This document shows, piece by piece, positions 54,062 to 62,717 of a stretch of DNA of 64,000 nucleotides (position 1 is the first letter of the stretch; each line of letters begins with the position of its first letter). The stretch is from Arthrobacter sp. Edens01 (GTDB lineage Bacteria; Actinomycetota; Actinomycetes; Actinomycetales; Micrococcaceae). Location: contig NZ_LKIU01000005.1 in the NCBI RefSeq assembly GCF_001307035.1, positions 1,040,300 to 1,104,299 on the forward strand, written 5' to 3'. The position numbers and the translations under genes are program-made. The notes under the pieces were generated by a model that saw only the letters and a list, made by a program, of their open reading frames with translations, was not told the origin of the DNA and ran no database searches.

Positions 54062-55102
54062 CTACGACGTTCCCTCTTCGAGGATGGACACGATTGAGAA
54101 GAGCGTAAAGCAGACAGCTCCGAGTCCAACCAGTACGTGCGCTCCGACAAAGAACGCCGGATCTGTGCCTGCGGCTTCAAAGAGGAAAGCGGCGAAGAAC
54201 AAGCAGGTGAGAGCCGTTCCGATGGGCATGAGCGGGATGCGGTTGGCCAGGGCAAACGTGCGGCGCCAGACGAGCGCGAGCAGCAGCACTTTTGACAGGA
54301 TGCTGAAGCAGATCAGCCCCAGGCCGAGCAGCACGCATCCCGGGGCCAGCCGGTAGGACTCGTCCGAGCTGAACAGTACGAAGATCCCGAGCAAGAGGTT
54401 GGCTGTGCCCGCGGCAGCGACGAGCCAGGCCCAGGCGAAACGCTCACCGTCGCTGAAGACGTTGCGTACCTGGCGCACAATGCTGGCCACCAGGGCGATG
54501 AGCGACGTGCAGATCGCTGAGAGGCCGAGCAGGACGTGACCGGCTACGAACCCGGGAGCGTCTCCGCGCAGCAGCAGGCCGGTTGCGAGGGAGAAACCGG
54601 TGACCGCGGCCGCAGCCGGTACTGCGATCAGCACGGCGCCGGCAGCCCGGGAATGCGCACCTTCCGGAGGGCCGCCCAAAGGCTCGAGAAGCTGTGCCGA
54701 CTGGATCAGCGTGAATTTCGTGGACGCGGCCGCCACCGTGCTTACGCACGCTGCGACCAGGCCGACGCCGATGACCACGAAGCCTGCGGTGAGGTTCTGC
54801 GGGGTGTTGCCCCGATTGGCCAGGATGATGCCCCAGACGACGGCTGCGGCAGCAGCCACGTAGCCGGTGAGCGGCAGGGCGATACTCCAGCCGCGCCCGT
54901 AGCGGCCGATGAGCTGCCGGATGATGGTGGCCGCCGTAGTGAACAGCGCATAACAGATGGCGGTCAGTCCCACGTTGACGTGTCCGGCAACAAAATGACC
55001 GGGATCGCCGGGCCCGGCAAGGATGTACAGCCCGTAGGACAGGCAGAGCGCTCCCATCAGGAGGGGTATGGCGCGAAAGATGACGCTCATCGTCCAGTTC
55101 AT
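54062..55102 (-). CDS. DUF2776-like multi-repeat membrane protein
   Basis: 346 residues, about ten transmembrane helices. A motif recurs five times at regular spacing: FVAGHVNVGLTAICY, FVVIGVGLVAACVS, FVAGHVLLGLSAICT, LAPGCVLLGLGLICF and FVGAHVLVGLGAVCF, each beginning a hydrophobic helix, so the protein arose by internal duplication. It resembles the DUF2776 family; function unknown. The region between its start and 55384 (282 bp) holds no recognisable gene. Confidence 0.7.
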   Translation of the reverse strand: MNWTMSVIFRAIPLLMGALCLSYGLYILAGPGDPGHFVAGHVNVGLTAICYALFTTAATIIRQLIGRYGRGWSIALPLTGYVAAAAAVVWGIILANRGNTPQNLTAGFVVIGVGLVAACVSTVAAASTKFTLIQSAQLLEPLGGPPEGAHSRAAGAVLIAVPAAAAVTGFSLATGLLLRGDAPGFVAGHVLLGLSAICTSLIALVASIVRQVRNVFSDGERFAWAWLVAAAGTANLLLGIFVLFSSDESYRLAPGCVLLGLGLICFSILSKVLLLALVWRRTFALANRIPLMPIGTALTCLFFAAFLFEAAGTDPAFFVGAHVLVGLGAVCFTLFSIVSILEEGTS

Positions 55103-55384
55103 GGTGTGCTCCGGAAGGACTCAGGGATCCTGTGCGCCGGCGCTCTGGCCGGTCCGCGGTTTAGTGCAAGTCTGCGCCCGGCCCACCCGCGGAACAATGC
55201 CCACATGGCGGGGCGCAGATCCCGGCAACGGAACTTCACACCCGCCGCCGCGGCGCCTGCCCTTCCCGGTGCGGCCGCTCCCATCGGCCGCTGCGGACCG
55301 TTGACTTGGCCGGACGGCGGGCGTCGAATGGGTAGTGGGTTTTGGTTCCAGACCATCCATGGATGACTTCCCTAGGAGGCGTCA

Positions 55385-57055
55385 TTGGCCGCTCGATTCA
55401 CTGCCCACGGAGCCGAAGCCATCCATCCGGTGGCCCGGACCGCCACAGACCTGGGGTCACCGGCGTCGACCTCCCAGACGGTACCCGCGCCCGCATCCCC
55501 GGCACCGCCGCCCGGGCACGGGCCGGGAGCCCCGGCACCGCATAGCCGCCGCCAGCTGGCGCTGGTCTTCAGCGGACTGATCATGGCAGTGCTGATCTCA
55601 GCGTTGGACCAGACAATCGTCTCCACTGCACTGCCCACGATCGTGGGCGACCTGCGCGGACTCGAGCACCTGTCCTGGGTTATTACCGCCTACCTGCTGA
55701 CGTCCACCATCGGGCTGCCTATTTACGGCAAGCTCGGTGACCTGCTGGGACGCAAGAACATCTTCATCTTTGCGATTGCGGTCTTCCTGCTGGGATCAGC
55801 GCTATCGGGCCAGGCCCACAGTATGGGCGAGCTGATTGCCTACCGGGCGCTGCAGGGCGTTGGCGGCGGCGGGCTGATCATCGGCGCGCAGGCGATCATC
55901 GGGGACATCGTTTCGGCACGCGACCGCGGCAAGTACATGGGGCTGATCGGCGCAGCCTTCGGAGTTGCTTCCGTCAGCGGACCCCTGCTGGGCGGCTACC
56001 TGACTGAATACTGGTCCTGGCGCTGGGTGTTCTACATCAACCTGCCGCTCGGGGCGATTGCCCTGGCACTGATCATCACCTCCCTGCACCTGCCCAAGCG
56101 CAGCGCTGCCGGAATCAAACTGGACTATCCCGGCGCCATCCTGCTTGCGTTTGCGAGCGCAGCACTGGTGGGCATCACCAGCTGGGGCGGAACCACGTAT
56201 GCCTGGACGTCCCCGACCATCCTTGGGCTTGGTGCGGCAGCCCTGGTGGCCATCGCGGTGTTCATTCCCGTGGAGCTGCGGGCACCGGAACCAATCCTTC
56301 CGCTGCGGCTGTTCAGGATCCGCAACTTTGTTGTCTGCTCACTGGTGGGGCTCGCCGTCGGGCTGGCGATGTTCGGCAGCATTTCCTACCTGCCGACTTT
56401 CCTGCAGATGGTCAACGGTGCCAGCGCCACCGACTCGGGGCTGATGATGCTGCCCATGACCGCAGGGCTGCTGCTCAGCTCCATCGGAACCGGACAGCTC
56501 ATTTCCCGCACCGGCAGGTACAAGATCTATCCGATCCTGGGGTCGCTGGTGATGATCCTGGGGCTGCTGCTGCTCTCGCGCATCTCCGCAGAAACTCCGT
56601 ACTTGTTCACGGCGCTGGGCATGTTCGTACTCGGCCTGGGAATCGGGGCGCTGATGCAGAACGTCGTGCTGATCGTGCAGAACAGTGTTCCGCCCCAAAA
56701 CATGGGCACAGGGGTCTCCTCGGCGAACTACTTCCGGCAAATAGGCGGAACGCTTGGAATCGCGGTCTACGGCTCGGTGTTTATCTCCCGGCTCAACGAC
56801 CAGGTGGCCAATGCCCCTGAAGCCGTGCGCGGGGTGACCAGCCAGGGGGTGAACTCCATTAGCCCGTCCCAGCTCAAGGCGCTGCCGGCTCCGGCACGAG
56901 ACTTCATTGCCGACGCGTTTGGCACCGCGCTTCCCCCGATCTTCCTGCTCGGAATCCCGGCGCTGGGCGCGGCCTTCGTGCTGACGCTCTTTATTCGAGA
57001 GATACCGCTGGCGAAGACAGCCAACGTTCAGCTGGAAGGCGAGGCGCAGCGCTGA
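55385..57055 (+). CDS. DHA2-type MFS multidrug exporter, first of a tandem pair
   Basis: 556 residues with a Pro/Ala-rich N-terminal tail of about 55 residues and 14 transmembrane helices. Motifs: ALDQTIVSTALPTIVGDL (TM1), GKLGDLLGRKNIFIF (motif A), YRALQGVGGGGLI and YWSWRWVFYINLP. The TTG start has AGGAGG five bases upstream. Its TGA overlaps the ATG of the next, closely related exporter (TGATG). Confidence 0.9.
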   Translation: MAARFTAHGAEAIHPVARTATDLGSPASTSQTVPAPASPAPPPGHGPGAPAPHSRRQLALVFSGLIMAVLISALDQTIVSTALPTIVGDLRGLEHLSWVITAYLLTSTIGLPIYGKLGDLLGRKNIFIFAIAVFLLGSALSGQAHSMGELIAYRALQGVGGGGLIIGAQAIIGDIVSARDRGKYMGLIGAAFGVASVSGPLLGGYLTEYWSWRWVFYINLPLGAIALALIITSLHLPKRSAAGIKLDYPGAILLAFASAALVGITSWGGTTYAWTSPTILGLGAAALVAIAVFIPVELRAPEPILPLRLFRIRNFVVCSLVGLAVGLAMFGSISYLPTFLQMVNGASATDSGLMMLPMTAGLLLSSIGTGQLISRTGRYKIYPILGSLVMILGLLLLSRISAETPYLFTALGMFVLGLGIGALMQNVVLIVQNSVPPQNMGTGVSSANYFRQIGGTLGIAVYGSVFISRLNDQVANAPEAVRGVTSQGVNSISPSQLKALPAPARDFIADAFGTALPPIFLLGIPALGAAFVLTLFIREIPLAKTANVQLEGEAQR

Positions 57056-58629
57056 TGGCCTCAGGTGCACATGCGGCAGTCCCGGCAGTCCCGGACGCTG
57101 CAGCGAGCGCGCAGGACGACGGCGCGCGGCGCGGGCGGGTGCTGGTATTCACCGGGCTGGTCCTCTCCGTCCTGCTGGCGGCGCTGGACCAGACCATCGT
57201 CGCCACGGCCCTGCCCACCATCGTGGGAGACCTGAACGGGCTGGAACATCTGTCCTGGGTAGTGACCGCCTACATCCTGGCCGCGACCATCGGCCTGCCC
57301 ATTTACGGCAAGCTTGGAGACCTCTTTGGCCGCAAGAACATCTTCATCTTCGCCATTGCAGTTTTCCTCCTCGGATCCGTCCTCTCCGGCCTGTCGCAGA
57401 GTATGGGCCAGCTGATTGCCTTCCGGGCAATCCAGGGCATCGGCGGCGGCGGCCTGATGATCGGAGCGCAGGCGATCATCGGTGACCTGGTCTCACCGCG
57501 CGAACGCGGACGCTACATGGGGCTGATCGGAGCTTCCTTCGGCCTGGCGTCCGTCGGCGGGCCGCTGCTGGGCGGCTGGATCACTGACTCGTGGTCCTGG
57601 CGCTGGGTGTTCTACATCAACGTGCCCATCGGAGCTGCCGCGCTCGCCGTCGTCATTACCTCCCTGCACCTGCCCAAGGTGGCCACGTCCCGGCCGCGGC
57701 TGGACTATGCCGGTGCCGGGCTGCTTGCCGTTGCCTCAACGGCCCTGATCCTGGTGACCAGCTGGGGAGGAACCACCTATGACTGGGGAAGCCCGCAGAT
57801 CCTCGGCCTGTCCGCGGCTGCCCTCCTGGCCGGAGCGGCGTTTGTCTGGGCGGAACGCCGCGCGAGTGAACCCATTCTGCCGCTGGGCCTGTTCCGGCTG
57901 CGGAATTTCCTGATCCCGGTGCTGGCGGGCATCGCCGTCGGAATAGCGATGTTCTCCACCATTTCCTACCTGCCCACGTTCCTGCAGATGGTCAACGGGG
58001 CCAGCGCCACCGAATCGGGTCTGATGATGCTGCCGATGATGGCCGGCCTGCTGCTGACTTCCATAGGGACAGGGCAGCTGATCGCCCGCACCGGACGGTA
58101 CAAGGTCTATCCCGTTGCCGGCTGCGCCATGGTCATTACCGGACTGGTACTGCTCTCCCGGATCTCCCAGGAGACCCCGTACTGGTTCACGGCAATCGGG
58201 ATGGCGGTGCTGGGCCTGGGCATCGGCGCGCTGCTGCAGAACCTGGTGCTGATCGTGCAGAACAGCGTGCCGCCCAAGAACATGGGCACCGCCATCTCCG
58301 CCGCGAACTATTTCCGCCAGATCGGCGCTTCCTTCGGAATTGCTGCCTTCGGATCCATCTTCATCCAGCGCCTGACCGACCAGCTTGCCGAAGCCCCCGC
58401 CGGCACCGCGGGGACGCTGCCGGCGGAAGGCATCAATTCGCTCACGCCGGCGGTCCTGCAGGCCCTGCCCGGCCCGGTGCAGCAGGAAATCGGTGCGGCC
58501 TTTGGCACGGCACTGCCGCCAATCTTCCTGCTCAGCATCCCGCTGGTGGCAGCAGGGGGTGTGCTGTGCCTGTTCATCCGCGAGGTTCCGCTCTCGACGC
58601 AGTCCCGGGTGGAGGCGGCGGCTGAGTAA
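57055..58629 (+). CDS. DHA2-type MFS multidrug exporter, second of a tandem pair
   Basis: 524 residues, with a shorter N-terminal tail than its partner and nearly identical motifs throughout (ALDQTIVATALPTIVGDL, GKLGDLFGRKNIFIF, SWSWRWVFYINVP, NSVPPKNMGTAISAANYFRQ). Overlap by one base with the first copy forces translational coupling. A recent tandem duplication with divergence of tails and loops. No regulator gene is adjacent. Substrate unknown. Confidence 0.9.
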   Translation: MASGAHAAVPAVPDAAASAQDDGARRGRVLVFTGLVLSVLLAALDQTIVATALPTIVGDLNGLEHLSWVVTAYILAATIGLPIYGKLGDLFGRKNIFIFAIAVFLLGSVLSGLSQSMGQLIAFRAIQGIGGGGLMIGAQAIIGDLVSPRERGRYMGLIGASFGLASVGGPLLGGWITDSWSWRWVFYINVPIGAAALAVVITSLHLPKVATSRPRLDYAGAGLLAVASTALILVTSWGGTTYDWGSPQILGLSAAALLAGAAFVWAERRASEPILPLGLFRLRNFLIPVLAGIAVGIAMFSTISYLPTFLQMVNGASATESGLMMLPMMAGLLLTSIGTGQLIARTGRYKVYPVAGCAMVITGLVLLSRISQETPYWFTAIGMAVLGLGIGALLQNLVLIVQNSVPPKNMGTAISAANYFRQIGASFGIAAFGSIFIQRLTDQLAEAPAGTAGTLPAEGINSLTPAVLQALPGPVQQEIGAAFGTALPPIFLLSIPLVAAGGVLCLFIREVPLSTQSRVEAAAE

Positions 58630-58698
58630 ACCAGAACTCCCACCGGCTTCCTAGGGGGCACCGTGCCGATTGTCAGAGAGCAGTCGTACACTGGAGAT

Positions 58699-58714
58699 TC
58701 GAATATATGTTCGA
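58699..58714 (+). promoter_or_regulatory. LexA (SOS) box of the DUF6504-dnaE2 operon
   Basis: TCGAATATATGTTCGA differs from the consensus TCGAACATATGTTCGA by one base. It lies 108 bp upstream of the DUF6504 start. Confidence 0.88.
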
Positions 58715-58728
58715 ATCAGGTTTTGCCT

Positions 58729-58776
58729 GAACCGATGTATGAAAAGGATGCATGAAAAGGATGCACGCATCGGTTC
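58729..58776 (+). repeat. 13-bp tandem repeat inside a 9-bp inverted repeat
   Basis: ATGAAAAGGATGC occurs twice head to tail (58739-58751, 58752-58764). The pair is flanked by GAACCGATG (58729-58737) and CATCGGTTC (58768-58776), which can pair to enclose the repeats in a loop. Located in the leader between the LexA box and DUF6504. Each repeat contains AAGG followed by ATG, so short upstream ORFs are possible. Confidence 0.75.
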
Positions 58777-58821
58777 CGGGCACCGGCCGGATACCAATTT
58801 CAGGCACAGCGAGGGGCAGCC

Positions 58822-59133
58822 ATGGGACTTTTCAGTGAAGCGGTAGAGGTGGTGTGCTCACCCGCAGGCATACCGCTGCGCCTTGTCTGGCAGGGAAGGA
58901 CGTACAAGGTCGCAGCTAATCCCGTGCGCTGGTACGAACGGCGCAGCTGGTGGGACGAAGAACCCCGGGCAGAACGCGGACACGGCCCCGGGCTGGTGGA
59001 TTCGGAGATCTGGCGGGTCCAGGCCCGCCTGAGCCCGCGATCGCCGCTGCGCACGCTGGACATTTCCCGGCAGGCTGCCTCAAACACCTGGCGGCTGATC
59101 CGGATTCATGATGCCCTCCGGGAAAGCGCTTAG
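58822..59133 (+). CDS. DUF6504 protein of the dnaE2 cassette
   Basis: 103 residues. The beta-rich core VVCSPAGIPLRLVWQGRTYKVAANPVRWYERRSWW fits the DUF6504 family, usually encoded beside Y-family polymerase or dnaE2 mutasome genes in Actinobacteria. Biochemical role unknown, presumably mutagenic repair. AGGGGCAGCC precedes the ATG. It ends 23 bp before the dnaE2 start and shares its LexA-controlled promoter. No imuA' or imuB gene adjoins. Confidence 0.8.
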   Translation: MGLFSEAVEVVCSPAGIPLRLVWQGRTYKVAANPVRWYERRSWWDEEPRAERGHGPGLVDSEIWRVQARLSPRSPLRTLDISRQAASNTWRLIRIHDALRESA

Positions 59134-59156
59134 TGCCGTGTCATGAGTACCGTGCC

Positions 59157-62100
59157 ATGAGTTTTACCCATCTCCACGCCGCCACGGCATTTTCCGCCCA
59201 CTACGGCACCTCCTGGCCCGAAGAGCTGGCCCAGGCCGCCGCAGCGGACGGCGCCGATGCGCTCGCCTGCACCGACCGCGACGGCCTGTACGGCACGGTC
59301 AAGCACCTGCGTGCCTGCATGGACGCCGGCATAGACCCGATTATCGGCGTGGACCTGGCAATCCTGGACGGGGAAGGCAGAGACGCGGAAGTGACCGGAC
59401 GCGCGGTCATCCTTGCCCATGGGCATAACGGGGGAGCGGGCTATCACGCGCTCTGCCGGCTCATCTCAGATGCCCATGCGGGAACCTCGCCCTCCCGGGG
59501 ACGTGCAGGGCGTCCGCCCGGCGTCACCCTGGAGCAGCTTGCCGCCCGGGTGCCGGGCAGGGACGGGGAGCCGGTACTGAGTGTGCTGGTAGGCCCGCAC
59601 ACCGACGTCGGACGCGCCATGCGCAGCCGCAGCTACGCCGTCGCCCGTACCCTGTTCCGGCGCTGGCTGGGAGTTATGCCGCGTGCGGCGCTCGCCGTGG
59701 AGGTGGTCACGCACCTCAGCGCCCCGGGCACCAACCTGAGCCTGGCCCATGCCGTGCGGATGTACCGGCTGGCAGACGAAATGAACATTCCCGCCGTACT
59801 GACCAACGCGGTGCGCTACGTGGATGAAGACGGCGCCGCCACCGCGGACGTGCTCGACGCCGCCCGGGCCCTGACGTCCATGGCGCAGCTGCAGGACCTG
59901 CAGCCCAACGGGCAGGGCTGGCTGAAGCCGGGAAAGCAGATGGCCGCGCTTGCAGCAGAGATCAGCGGGGAAGCAGGCTACGGGAGGTCCGGGGCAGCAA
60001 AGCTGCTGGCCGGAACCGAGGCGCTCGCCGATGCCTGCCGGATCGACCCGGCCGCAGACATGGGATGGAAGCAGCCAGTGGTCCCGGAAGCCGGGGTCAT
60101 AGGGATCGACACGGAACCGGTGCTGGAACTGCGCGGACGCTGCGAAGCCGGGATTGGCAGGCGCTTCGGGCACCTGGGCGGTGCAGCGGAAGCCGCAATG
60201 CGCAACCGGCTGGAACATGAGCTGGGGATTATCGAGCGGCTGGGCTTCGCTGCCTACTTCCTCACTGTCGCGGAAGTCTCCACCATGATCCGGGACATGG
60301 GAGTGCGCGCGGCGGCACGTGGATCAGGGGCGTCCTCGCTGGTGAACTACCTGCTGGGCATCAGCCACGTGAACCCACTGGCACACGACCTCATCTTTGA
60401 ACGCTTCCTCTCCCGGGACCGCTCCACGCTGCCGGACATCGACATTGACGTTGAAAGCGCCGAACGGCACAACGTGTACCACCGCATCTTTGAACGCTTC
60501 GGCGCCCAGCGGGTCACCCTCATGAGCATGCAGAACGGTTACCGGGCGCGCGGAGCGGTGCGCGACGCCGGCCTGGCCCTGGGATTGCCCGATGAGGAGG
60601 TCGGCGCCGTGGCCAAGGCGCTGTGGCGCTTCTCGGCGAGCCATTTCCGTGAGGCGCTCGCCGAGAAACCCGAACTGCGCGGCGTTGCCGAAGCCGTGCA
60701 GCAGAACCGTCAGCTGGACCTGCTGGTGGACCTCACCGAACGGCTGGACCGGCTGCCCCGGCATATTTCGATGCATCCGTGCGGGGTAATCCTGGGGGAC
60801 ACCTCCCTGCTGGACCGCACGCCCGTGCAGCCCAGCGGCCTGGGCCTGCCAATGTCCCAGTTCGACAAGCACGACATGGATCCCATGGGCATGCTCAAGC
60901 TGGACGTGCTGGGCGTGCGGATGCAGTCCGCCATGGCTTTCGCCCTGAATGAGGTGGTCCGGGTCCATTCCGGCGGCGACGACGTCGCCCGGGCAGGCGG
61001 ACACGTCCAGGAACCCGAAGCGCGCCCGGAGTGGATAGCCGAAGACGGGCGGATCGACTTGGATGCCGTCCCGCTGGATGACGAACCCACCTTTGAGCTG
61101 ATCCGCAGCACCCACACGCTGGGCTGCTTCCAGATCGAGTCACCGGGGCAGCGCGAGCTGGTGGGCAAGATGGCACCGCGGGACTTCAACGACCTGATCA
61201 TCGATATTTCCCTCTTCCGGCCCGGGCCGATGAAATCGGACATGGTTCGGCCCTTCCTGGAACACCGCCACGGCTGGGCCCCGGCGGTCTACCCGCACGA
61301 ATCGCTGCGCCCGGTGCTGGCCGAGACCCACGGGGTGACGGTCTTCCATGAGCAGGTGCTGCGGACCTTCGACGTGTTCACCGGCTGCGGGCTGGCAAAG
61401 GCCGATGAGCTGCGCCGGCTGCTGGGCAACCCTGCTGCCGAACAGGGAGTAGAGGACTTCTTCCGGCAGGCAGCGGAAAAGCGCGGCTACGACCCGCAGA
61501 CCATCGACAACGTCTGGGGCACGCTGAAAGCCTTCGGCAGCTTCGGTTTCTGCAAGGCCCACGGCGCTGCCTTCGCCGTACCCACCTACCAGTCAGCCTG
61601 GCTGAAGGCACACCATCCCGAAGCGTTCCTCGCCGGGATCTTCGAACATGATCCCGGCATGTACCCCCGCCGTCTGCTGGTGGCCGAAGCCCGCAGGATG
61701 GGCATTCCCATCCTGCCGCTGGACATCAACCGCAGCGGTGAGCAATACCGGGTGGAGCGGATCCCTGCTGTTCCGGCAGGTCCGGGCCAAGAGGCGCGAC
61801 CGCCGCGGCTGGGCATCCGGCTCAGCTTTGCCGGCATTTACGGGCTCTCAGCGGCTGAAGTCCGCCGCATCGCCGCCGGACAGCCTTTTGACTCCCTGGC
61901 TGACCTGCGCGCCAGGGCCAGGCTCTCCAAGCCCTCGCTCCAGCGGCTGGCCCAGCTGGGTGCCTTCGATTCACTGTCCAGGGAGACCGGCTCCCGCGGC
62001 AGCCGTGCCGATCTGCTGCAGCACCTGGCTGAGGCCGCGGGCAAAACCGGGACCCGGAAATACGATCCGATCCCGGGCCAGCTGGCACTTCCGCTCGGAG

Positions 62101-62648
62101 ACACGGAACTGGCCAACCTTGTGCCCCAGCTGCCTGAACCCACGCTGCCCGAACGGGTCCGCACCGAACTGGACCTGCTCGCCGTCGACGTCAGTGCACA
62201 CCTGGTGGACAGCTATGAACCGCTGCTCGCCACCCTGGGCGTCACTAAAGCAGAATCACTGCTGCAGCTACGCAACGGATCAGAAGTGCTGGTAGCCGGC
62301 ATTCGGGTAGCAACACAGACTCCGCCAATGCGGGGCGGCCGCCGGGTTGTGTTTATCAGCCTCGACGACGGAACCGGCTGCGTGGACTGCACCTTCTTCA
62401 CCGAAGCCCAGGAAAAAACCGGCCCGCTGCTCTTCGGCACCGAACTGATGCTGATCCGCGGACTCACCCGGCGTACCGGCCCGCGGGGCATGAGCCTGCA
62501 GGCCCTCCAGGCCTGGGACCTCACGGACACTGCGTCCCTGCCGCTGCCCCGACCCCTGCCGCGGAGTGCAGGACAAGGTTCACAGAAGCAGCACCCGCGG
62601 GCTGCGCGGCCGGTTGGTCGGGCTGAAGAACAGCGGATAACATCGTAA
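59157..62648 (+). CDS. dnaE2: error-prone DNA polymerase III alpha subunit DnaE2
   Basis: 1163 residues. N-terminal PHP domain (FTHLHAATAFSAHYG), then the C-family polymerase palm and fingers: ARGSGASSLVNYLLGI and LPDIDIDVESAERHNVY (catalytic Asp pair), MHPCGVIL, KLDVLGVRM, FRPGPMKSDMVRPF and FGFCKAHGAAFA. A C-terminal helix-hairpin-helix and an OB fold (VLVAGIRVATQTPPMRGGRRVVF) follow. Length and lack of the beta/tau tail of DnaE1 mark DnaE2/ImuC. ATG 59157 is preferred to GTG 59133, which lies in the DUF6504 stop. Confidence 0.94.
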   Translation: MSFTHLHAATAFSAHYGTSWPEELAQAAAADGADALACTDRDGLYGTVKHLRACMDAGIDPIIGVDLAILDGEGRDAEVTGRAVILAHGHNGGAGYHALCRLISDAHAGTSPSRGRAGRPPGVTLEQLAARVPGRDGEPVLSVLVGPHTDVGRAMRSRSYAVARTLFRRWLGVMPRAALAVEVVTHLSAPGTNLSLAHAVRMYRLADEMNIPAVLTNAVRYVDEDGAATADVLDAARALTSMAQLQDLQPNGQGWLKPGKQMAALAAEISGEAGYGRSGAAKLLAGTEALADACRIDPAADMGWKQPVVPEAGVIGIDTEPVLELRGRCEAGIGRRFGHLGGAAEAAMRNRLEHELGIIERLGFAAYFLTVAEVSTMIRDMGVRAAARGSGASSLVNYLLGISHVNPLAHDLIFERFLSRDRSTLPDIDIDVESAERHNVYHRIFERFGAQRVTLMSMQNGYRARGAVRDAGLALGLPDEEVGAVAKALWRFSASHFREALAEKPELRGVAEAVQQNRQLDLLVDLTERLDRLPRHISMHPCGVILGDTSLLDRTPVQPSGLGLPMSQFDKHDMDPMGMLKLDVLGVRMQSAMAFALNEVVRVHSGGDDVARAGGHVQEPEARPEWIAEDGRIDLDAVPLDDEPTFELIRSTHTLGCFQIESPGQRELVGKMAPRDFNDLIIDISLFRPGPMKSDMVRPFLEHRHGWAPAVYPHESLRPVLAETHGVTVFHEQVLRTFDVFTGCGLAKADELRRLLGNPAAEQGVEDFFRQAAEKRGYDPQTIDNVWGTLKAFGSFGFCKAHGAAFAVPTYQSAWLKAHHPEAFLAGIFEHDPGMYPRRLLVAEARRMGIPILPLDINRSGEQYRVERIPAVPAGPGQEARPPRLGIRLSFAGIYGLSAAEVRRIAAGQPFDSLADLRARARLSKPSLQRLAQLGAFDSLSRETGSRGSRADLLQHLAEAAGKTGTRKYDPIPGQLALPLGDTELANLVPQLPEPTLPERVRTELDLLAVDVSAHLVDSYEPLLATLGVTKAESLLQLRNGSEVLVAGIRVATQTPPMRGGRRVVFISLDDGTGCVDCTFFTEAQEKTGPLLFGTELMLIRGLTRRTGPRGMSLQALQAWDLTDTASLPLPRPLPRSAGQGSQKQHPRAARPVGRAEEQRITS

Positions 62649-62717
62649 GGGCGCGCACCATAGCTGCATGGGCAAACCCGTGCTCAAGCGCCAGTACAAA
62701 CGAATCAAGGAGACAAC

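Noticed and set aside
55103-55384. Possible gene or RNA in the 282-bp gap before the tandem exporters
   Set aside because: Open frames on both strands are Arg/Pro-rich without start signals, and no stable hairpin or known RNA pattern was seen.
62649-62717. T-box riboswitch before thrS
   Set aside because: Only 69 bp are available, with no specifier stem or T-box sequence; actinobacterial T-boxes are mainly on ileS.
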